Shown: positions 42,817 to 48,327 of the stretch, piece by piece
Numbering within the stretch: position 1 is the first letter of the stretch
Layout of the letters: every line of letters starts with the position of its first letter
Program-made: the position numbers and the translations under genes
Source of the DNA: Alphaproteobacteria bacterium HGW-Alphaproteobacteria-3
GTDB lineage: Bacteria; Pseudomonadota; Alphaproteobacteria; Parvibaculales; Parvibaculaceae
Assembly (NCBI GenBank): GCA_002842875.1
Contig: PHEF01000008.1
Coordinates: forward strand, 1 to 48,327
Direction: 5' to 3'
DNA: 48,327 nucleotides
Notes under the pieces: model-generated
The model's input: the letters and a program-made list of their open reading frames with translations, nothing else
Told to the model about the DNA's origin: nothing
Database searches by the model: none

Positions 42817-43962
42817 TCAGTCCGCCGCCTTCAGCCCGCCCTCGCGCGCCCACTCGCCAAGCCCGGCAAGCGTGCGTTCGTAGCAGGCAAGCGCGTTCGC
42901 GATCACGTTTTCCTGCCAGGATTGGCGTCGCGGCGCATAGTCCTCCCGGATTTCCTCGAAATAGCCCGCCGCTTCCGGCGCGTCGAAGCCGCCGATGAAG
43001 CGCAGCCACCGCTCCAGCATCGGCACGCGCATCGCCCTGGCTGCATTGTTCTTTGCCTTCGCCGAGCGGAACTCGACCGCCGCGCCGCCAAATGCGGCAT
43101 GCGGCGCCAGCATGTCCTCGATACCCCAGAACATCGTGCCGCGCCGTGTTGGCCGCTTCGAGCCCCACATCGCGTCGACCGTCTTCGGGTCGAGCGTCTC
43201 GCGGCCCCACCATTGCGCGGCGCGCTGGAAACCCGCGCTGCCGGGCTCCGAATAGCACAGGTAGATGAGTTCGCCGTCGCCCGTCGGTCCCGAATGCCAG
43301 TCGATGAAGCCGACCTTGTGCGCATGGGCAAGCTCGCGGCCGACGATCGCCCGCATGGTGAGGTTCGACCATTCGGGCGCCGTGCCGCCGAAGTGATAGC
43401 CGTCGGGATGCGTATATTGCCCGCGGCTGATTGCATCCTCGAGCGCCCATTGCCCGTGCCGTTCGGCGAAGCGCGCGCCCGCCGCCAGCATCCGCTGCAC
43501 CGCCTCTTCGGCCAGCGAGTTGGGGCACAGAATATCGTGCAACTCCTCGTAGAGCGGGTTCTCGGGATGCGGCTTCGTGTGGTCGAGGAAGTTGCGGTTG
43601 AGGTCGACGTTGTTTTCCGTGCCCCGGAGCCCCCAGGCGAAACCGAAGGGGTTTACCGCATGAACCATCAGCAGGGCCACGCCGGGCGGCAGCGTTGCGG
43701 GGCCGCGCTCGCATATCCATGCCGTCATCGCGGCCGAGCCGCCATAGCCCTCCGCGCCATGTGTCCCGCAGGTATTGAGCAGCACCGTCTCCGCATCCGC
43801 CGGTCCGAACCAGGCCGTATCCGTGAAAAGTCGCGCGCCCCCCGGTCCCTTCGCATGGCCGTTTTCATAGGTCGCAAGCCGCGCGCCCGCGGCTCCCGCC
43901 GCCTCGAGGAACCGCCGTCTCGCCTCCGTATAGGTCTCTGGGAAGTAATCGCTGGCCGTCAT
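42817..43962 (-). CDS. DUF2817 (M14 zinc carboxypeptidase-like) protein
   Basis: 381 residues matching the DUF2817 family, related to M14 carboxypeptidases: TCGTHGAEGYGGSAAM carries the H..E zinc pair, NNVDLNRNF the substrate-binding NR region, and FIDWHSGPTGDGELIY the third zinc ligand histidine. There is no signal peptide, so it is probably cytoplasmic; the peptide or amide substrate is unknown. The start at 43962 avoids an upstream extension with no similarity. The 119-bp gap to gph holds no clear gene. Confidence 0.85.
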   Translation of the reverse strand: MTASDYFPETYTEARRRFLEAAGAAGARLATYENGHAKGPGGARLFTDTAWFGPADAETVLLNTCGTHGAEGYGGSAAMTAWICERGPATLPPGVALLMVHAVNPFGFAWGLRGTENNVDLNRNFLDHTKPHPENPLYEELHDILCPNSLAEEAVQRMLAAGARFAERHGQWALEDAISRGQYTHPDGYHFGGTAPEWSNLTMRAIVGRELAHAHKVGFIDWHSGPTGDGELIYLCYSEPGSAGFQRAAQWWGRETLDPKTVDAMWGSKRPTRRGTMFWGIEDMLAPHAAFGGAAVEFRSAKAKNNAARAMRVPMLERWLRFIGGFDAPEAAGYFEEIREDYAPRRQSWQENVIANALACYERTLAGLGEWAREGGLKAAD

Positions 43963-44125
43963 GCGTTTCCGTATTGTTTGGGGCTCTTTCCGTCCCCCGC
44001 CGGCGGATGCTAACAAGGGGGGTGCCAACAGGGATATGGTCGCTTCCGCCTGAACTTCTATATGACGTGTGCAGGCAGCGATAAGCAAGGAACCTCGTCC
44101 CAATCCGGATTTTCAAGGAAATTTC

Positions 44126-45586
44126 ATGACCCTCTCGACCCGCCTCAAGGACAGCACGCTGCTCAGAACCCATTGTTTTGTGGATGGGAAGTGGGTCGGA
44201 GCGGACGCACCGCAGATAGATGTCCTGGACCCCGCGTCCGGCGAGACGATCGCCACCGTTCCCTCGCTTGGCGCCGCCGAAACGCGACAGGCGATCGAGG
44301 CCGCGGCCCGGGCGCAAAAAGGGTGGGCTGCCCGTCCCGCGAAGGAGCGCTCCGCCATCCTGCGCCGCTGGTTCGACCTGATGATGGAAAACCAGGACGA
44401 TCTGGGCGCGATCCTGACGGCCGAGCAGGGCAAGCCGCTGGCGGAAGCCAAGGGCGAAATCGCCTATGCCGCCGCCTTCATCGAATTCTATGCGGAGGAG
44501 GCCAAGCGCGTATACGGCAGCATCGTGCCCGCGCCCACGAACGACCGCCGCATCGTCGTGCTGAAGCAGCCCATCGGCGTCTGCGCCGCCATCACGCCGT
44601 GGAATTTCCCTGCGGCCATGATCACGCGCAAGGCCGCCCCCGCACTCGCGGCTGGCTGCACGATGGTCGTCAAGCCCGCCACCATGACCCCGCTCTCCGC
44701 CTTCGCGCTGGCGGAGCTGGCGCGGCGCGCCGGCATTCCCGACGGCGTCCTCAGCGTCGTCACCGGCAAGGCCAGCGCCATCGGCGGCGAAATGACGTCG
44801 AACCCGCTCGTGCGGAAAGTCACTTTCACGGGCTCCACTGAAATCGGCAAGGAGCTGATGCAGCAGTCGGCTTCCACGGTGAAGAAGATTTCACTCGAAC
44901 TCGGCGGCAACGCACCCTTCATCGTCTTCGACGACGCCGATATCGACGCCGCGGTCGAAGGCGCCGTCGCCTCCAAATATCGCAACACCGGCCAGACCTG
45001 CATCTGCACCAATCGCTTCCTCGTGCAGTCCGCCGTCCACGACGAATTCGCGGAGAAACTCGCGGCGAAGGTCGCGCAGCTCAAGGTCGGTTCCGGCTTC
45101 GAGGAGGGCGTCGCGCAAGGCCCGCTCATCGAAATGGCCGCGGTCGAAAAGGTCGAGGAGCATGTCGCCGACGCCGTCGCGGGCGGCGGCAGGATTCTCA
45201 CCGGCGGCAAGCGTCACGCGAAAGGTGGCACCTTCTTCGAGCCGACGGTCATTGTCGGCATGAAGCAGGACATGAAGGCCGCGCGCGAGGAAACCTTCGG
45301 GCCGCTCGCGCCCGTCTTCCGCTTCGAAACGGAAGAGGAAGCGATTGCGCTCGCAAACGACACGCCCTTCGGTCTTGCTTCCTATTTCTACAGCCGCGAC
45401 ATCGGCCGCGTCTGGCGTGTGGCGGAGGCGCTTGAATATGGGCTCGTCGGCGTCAATGCCGGAATCATCTCGACGGAAGTCGCGCCCTTTGGCGGCTTCA
45501 AGGAATCGGGGCTCGGCCGCGAAGGCGGACCCTGGGGGATCGAGGAATTTCTCGAAGTGAAATATGTAGCGATGGCGGGGCTCTGA
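44126..45586 (+). CDS. gabD: NAD(P)-dependent succinate-semialdehyde dehydrogenase
   Basis: 486 residues of the aldehyde dehydrogenase family, GabD-like throughout: [20 protein letters not shown] (cofactor site), [14 protein letters not shown], catalytic glutamate in LELGGNAPF and nucleophile cysteine in [12 protein letters not shown], ending [14 protein letters not shown]. It oxidises succinic semialdehyde to succinate, the last step of the GABA shunt. AAGGAAA precedes the ATG. The stop is three bases from the rpiA start, so the two share a transcript. Confidence 0.93.
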   Translation: MTLSTRLKDSTLLRTHCFVDGKWVGADAPQIDVLDPASGETIATVPSLGAAETRQAIEAAARAQKGWAARPAKERSAILRRWFDLMMENQDDLGAILTAEQGKPLAEAKGEIAYAAAFIEFYAEEAKRVYGSIVPAPTNDRRIVVLKQPIGVCAAITPWNFPAAMITRKAAPALAAGCTMVVKPATMTPLSAFALAELARRAGIPDGVLSVVTGKASAIGGEMTSNPLVRKVTFTGSTEIGKELMQQSASTVKKISLELGGNAPFIVFDDADIDAAVEGAVASKYRNTGQTCICTNRFLVQSAVHDEFAEKLAAKVAQLKVGSGFEEGVAQGPLIEMAAVEKVEEHVADAVAGGGRILTGGKRHAKGGTFFEPTVIVGMKQDMKAAREETFGPLAPVFRFETEEEAIALANDTPFGLASYFYSRDIGRVWRVAEALEYGLVGVNAGIISTEVAPFGGFKESGLGREGGPWGIEEFLEVKYVAMAGL

Positions 45587-45589
45587 GCG

Positions 45590-46288
45590 ATGAACGCGGA
45601 CGACCAGAAGAAGGCGGCGGCCATTCGCGCGCTCGACTATGTGAAACCGGGCATGAAACTCGGCCTCGGCACCGGCTCGACGGCGGAACATTTCGTTCGC
45701 GCGCTGGGCGAAAGGGTGAAGCAGGGGCTGGAGGTCATTGGCGTGCCGACATCGGAGCGCACGGGCAAGCTTGCCGCGAGCCTCGGCATTCCTCTTTCCA
45801 ATCTCGACGACGAGCCGCATCTCGACATCACCGTCGATGGGGCGGACGAACTCGACCGCAATCTCCGCCTCATCAAGGGCGGCGGTGGCGCGCTGCTCCG
45901 CGAAAAGATCGTCGCCACGGCGTCGGACCGCATGATCGTGATCGCCGATGCCTCGAAACTGGTGGAGACGCTTGGCGCCTTTCCGCTTCCCGTCGAGGTC
46001 ATTCCCTTCGGCGCCACGGTCACCGCGCGCAAGATCGCGGAAGTCGCGAGCGCCTTTGGCTGTTCGGGCAAGATGTCCCGCCGTGCCGACGAATATGGCG
46101 AACCCTTTTTTACCGACAGCGAGAACTTCATCTACGACTGCGCATTCGGCAAGATTCCGGACCCGGACGGCCTCGCCGCGGCATTGAACCGCATCCCCGG
46201 CGTCGTCGATAACGGATTGTTTATCGGCATCGCCGCGCTCGCCATTGTAGGTACATCTTCGGGTACCGATATCATCGGGACGAGCTAG
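45590..46288 (+). CDS. rpiA: Ribose-5-phosphate isomerase A
   Basis: 232 residues with the full RpiA set: [11 protein letters not shown] (substrate loop), [11 protein letters not shown] and [14 protein letters not shown], which hold the catalytic aspartate, glutamate and lysine. It interconverts ribose 5-phosphate and ribulose 5-phosphate in the pentose phosphate pathway. It follows gabD by three bases, and a palindromic repeat separates it from gor. Confidence 0.95.
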   Translation: MNADDQKKAAAIRALDYVKPGMKLGLGTGSTAEHFVRALGERVKQGLEVIGVPTSERTGKLAASLGIPLSNLDDEPHLDITVDGADELDRNLRLIKGGGGALLREKIVATASDRMIVIADASKLVETLGAFPLPVEVIPFGATVTARKIAEVASAFGCSGKMSRRADEYGEPFFTDSENFIYDCAFGKIPDPDGLAAALNRIPGVVDNGLFIGIAALAIVGTSSGTDIIGTS

Positions 46289-46300
46289 AAGTATAAATTC

Positions 46301-46408
46301 CCGTCATGGCCCGGCCGTCCTTCAAACTTTTTTGGCGGGCCATCCACGTCTTTGATAGAGGCGAGGTGGTTAAGACGTGGATGACCCGCCTGAAGCGGGT
46401 CATGACGG
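46301..46408. repeat. 108-bp palindromic intergenic repeat
   Basis: A long imperfect palindrome: the outer arms CCGTCATG (46301-46308) and CATGACGG (46401-46408) and the inner 12-bp arms CATCCACGTCTT (46341-46352) and AAGACGTGGATG (46372-46383) pair. The sequence, with its GTCATG...ATCCACGTCTT pattern, is of a kind seen dispersed between genes in alphaproteobacteria. It fills most of the rpiA-gor gap and could form a strong RNA hairpin between the two genes. Confidence 0.8.
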
Positions 46409-46424
46409 AAGTGAGGCAGGAACG

Positions 46425-47816
46425 ATGAGCGATACGACCAAATACGACTACGACCTCTTCGTCATCGGCGCGGGTTCCGGCGGCGTCCGCGCGGCGCGCA
46501 TCGCAGCGACTTATGGCGCGAAGGTCGCCGTCGCCGAGGAATACCGCGTTGGCGGCACCTGCGTCATTCGCGGCTGCGTTCCGAAGAAGCTGTTCGTCTA
46601 TGCCAGCCATTTCTCGGACGATTTCGAGGACGCGGCGGGCTTCGGCTGGACGGTTGGCGAAACGAAGTTCGATTGGAAAACGCTTGTCGCCAACAAGGAC
46701 AAGGAAATCGACCGGCTGAACGGCATCTACATTCGCAACCTCGACAAGGCGGGCGTCGAAATCGTCGAATGCCGCGCCACGCTCAAGGATGCGCATACCG
46801 TCCACCTCGTGGGCCAGGACCGCGACGTCACGGCGGAACGCATCCTGATCGCCGTCGGCGCCACGCCTTTCCTGCCCGGCATTCCGGGCATCGAACACGC
46901 GATCACGTCGAATGAAGCCTTCCACCTGGAAGAGCTGCCGAAGCGCGTCGTTGTCGTGGGCGGCGGCTATATCGCGGTCGAGTTTGCCGGCATCTTCAAC
47001 GGTCTGGGCGTCGAGACCATGCAGCTTTATCGCGGGCCGCTCTTCATGCGCGGCTTCGACGACGATTTGCGCGACCTTCTCTCCGAGGAGATGACGAAGA
47101 AGGGGATCGACCTGCGCATGAACAGCGACATCGTCTCCATCGAGAAGAAGGGAGGCGAACTGCACCTGAAGTTCACCGACGGCGATGTCATCCGCACGGA
47201 CTGCGTCATGTATGCGACGGGCCGCAACCCGAACACGAAAGGTCTGGGGCTAGAGGAAGCGGGCGTGAAGCTTGGGCCGGCGGGCGAGGTCGTGGTGGAC
47301 GAGTACTCGAAGTCCTCCGTCGGCAACATCTATGCGGTCGGCGACGTCACCGATCGTGCGAACCTGACCCCCGTCGCCATCCGCGAGGGCCATGCCTTCG
47401 CCGACACGGTCTATGGCGGCAAGGATGTGAAGGTCGATCATTCGATCATTCCGACGGCGATCTTCTCGCAGCCGGAAATGGGCACCGTCGGCCTCACCGA
47501 GGCGCAGGCGCGCGCAAAATTCGAAGAGGTCGATATCTACAAGACCGCCTTCCGCGCCCTGAAGAACACGCTTTCGGGTTCCCACGAGCGCACTTTCATG
47601 AAGCTCATCGTGGATGCGAAGTCGGACAAGGTGCTCGGCGTTCACGTCATGGGCGCGGCCTCCGGCGAGCTCATCCAGGCGATCGGCATCGCGGTGACGC
47701 TCGGCGCCACCAAGGCCCAGTTCGACGCCACCATCGCCGTCCACCCGACGGCGGCCGAAGAACTCGTCACGATGAAGGAGAAGTGGCAGGCCCCGGTCAT
47801 CAAGGCCGCCGATTAA
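46425..47816 (+). CDS. gor: Glutathione-disulfide reductase
   Basis: 463 residues: FAD motif VIGAGSGGVRAAR, redox-active disulfide Cys46/Cys51 in GGTCVIRGCVPKK, NADPH-binding VVVVGGGYIAVEFAG, and dimerisation-domain HPTAAEE with the catalytic histidine of the partner subunit. This is the class I disulfide oxidoreductase pattern of glutathione reductase, supporting redox defence in the cytoplasm. GAGGCAGGAA precedes the ATG. NADPH would come from the pentose phosphate pathway served by rpiA, a loose functional link. Confidence 0.94.
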   Translation: MSDTTKYDYDLFVIGAGSGGVRAARIAATYGAKVAVAEEYRVGGTCVIRGCVPKKLFVYASHFSDDFEDAAGFGWTVGETKFDWKTLVANKDKEIDRLNGIYIRNLDKAGVEIVECRATLKDAHTVHLVGQDRDVTAERILIAVGATPFLPGIPGIEHAITSNEAFHLEELPKRVVVVGGGYIAVEFAGIFNGLGVETMQLYRGPLFMRGFDDDLRDLLSEEMTKKGIDLRMNSDIVSIEKKGGELHLKFTDGDVIRTDCVMYATGRNPNTKGLGLEEAGVKLGPAGEVVVDEYSKSSVGNIYAVGDVTDRANLTPVAIREGHAFADTVYGGKDVKVDHSIIPTAIFSQPEMGTVGLTEAQARAKFEEVDIYKTAFRALKNTLSGSHERTFMKLIVDAKSDKVLGVHVMGAASGELIQAIGIAVTLGATKAQFDATIAVHPTAAEELVTMKEKWQAPVIKAAD

Positions 47817-47844
47817 CCTCATTCGGGCTATCGTCCAGCGCGCT

Positions 47845-47875
47845 CAAGGGCTTAGGCTTCCCTTTAGAGCCCTTG
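47845..47875. promoter_or_regulatory. Inverted repeat after gor
   Basis: CAAGGGCT (47845-47852) and AGCCCTTG (47868-47875) pair across 15 bases. No T run follows. It may be a weak terminator of gor or a leader element of the DAHP synthase gene. Confidence 0.35.
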
Positions 47876-47970
47876 TGGACTATATATCCGCCTTCCATAT
47901 GAGAGGCGTGCGGGCGTTCCGGAAAATGCCCCGGAATCCGTGCGCTTGACTGCGTTTCGGAGAGAAGATC

Positions 47971-48327
47971 ATGGCGGACAATTGGAAACCGGAGAGCTGG
48001 CGCGCAAAGCCCGCGAAGCATCTCCCGGCTTACCCGGATGAGGCGGCGCTCGCCGCCGTTGAGGCGCGCCTGCGCTCTTATCCGCCGCTCGTTTTTGCAG
48101 GCGAGGCCCGCAAGCTGACGGCCGAACTTGCCGATGTCTGCGAAGGCCGTGCTTTCCTGCTCCAGGGTGGCGACTGCGCCGAGAGCTTCGCCGAATTCTC
48201 CGCCGACAACATCCGCGACACGTTCCGTGTGCTGCTGCAGATGGCCGTTGTGCTGACCTTCGCCGCCGCCTCGCCGGTCGTGAAGGTGGGCCGCATCGCC
48301 GGCCAGTTCGCCAAGCCGCGTTCGTCC
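47971..48327 (+). CDS. Class II (plant-type) DAHP synthase, partial
   Basis: The first 119 codons of a 3-deoxy-D-arabino-heptulosonate-7-phosphate synthase of the class II type, cut by the window end. It shows [31 protein letters not shown], the conserved [14 protein letters not shown] with its metal-binding cysteine, and [16 protein letters not shown]. It condenses phosphoenolpyruvate with erythrose 4-phosphate, the first step of aromatic amino acid synthesis. GGAGAGAAG lies upstream of the ATG. Confidence 0.93.
   Translation, partial: MADNWKPESWRAKPAKHLPAYPDEAALAAVEARLRSYPPLVFAGEARKLTAELADVCEGRAFLLQGGDCAESFAEFSADNIRDTFRVLLQMAVVLTFAAASPVVKVGRIAGQFAKPRSS

Noticed and set aside
1..48327. CRISPR array
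   Set aside because: No regularly spaced repeats or cas genes are seen anywhere in the window.

Overview
The window is high-GC DNA from an alphaproteobacterium. The evidence is the codon use, GC-rich third positions, short overlapping operons, two small PAS_5-type proteins, a class II DAHP synthase and many acyl-CoA-handling enzymes. The gene mix resembles Parvibaculum or a related Hyphomicrobiales lineage; that is a judgement from recall, not a search.

Core chromosome, left arm (1-24827). A lipid and acyl-CoA block opens the window: a broken PimD-like acyl-CoA dehydrogenase, a membrane histidine kinase on the opposite strand, a crotonase-family protein, an ABM-fold protein, a PimC-like acyl-CoA dehydrogenase and a GNAT acetyltransferase. 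Next come a higBA-type toxin-antitoxin pair with a near-consensus and possibly leaderless promoter, a fused glycine-betaine-type binding protein and permease without an adjacent ATPase, an SDR that has lost its catalytic serine, a CNT nucleoside transporter, a GST, a GPH-type symporter, a luciferase-like oxidoreductase with a PaaI-type thioesterase, two PAS_5 proteins, another acyl-CoA dehydrogenase, a DUF2946 protein with an OprC-like copper receptor, a lipoprotein lipase, a patatin phospholipase and a TauE/SafE permease.

Defence island (24856-41967). tRNA-Val(CAC) is intact, and the last 50 bp of its locus recur at 41918-41967 with one mismatch. These direct repeats bound a 17-kb element. 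It holds a truncated, frameshifted tyrosine integrase and two defence-type operons pointing at each other. The rightward operon encodes an MmeI-family DNA methyltransferase without a visible nuclease motif, an AlbA_2/GHKL-like ATP-binding protein, a 64-residue unknown protein, an SF2 helicase and a GIY-YIG nuclease. I cannot match this set to a named system, and it is the best candidate for something new. The leftward operon is a complete type I Zorya system (zorA-zorB-zorC-zorD). Its ZorD carries an acidic linker and an extra C-terminal domain resembling the PLD-like MIT_C fold. Genes within each operon mostly overlap by a few bases, so each set is probably made together.

Core chromosome, right arm (41968-48327). 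The chromosome resumes with a phosphoglycolate-phosphatase-like HAD enzyme and a DUF2817 zinc peptidase-like protein on the minus strand, then succinate-semialdehyde dehydrogenase, ribose-5-phosphate isomerase A, glutathione reductase and the start of a class II DAHP synthase on the plus strand. A 108-bp palindromic dispersed-type repeat lies between rpiA and gor.
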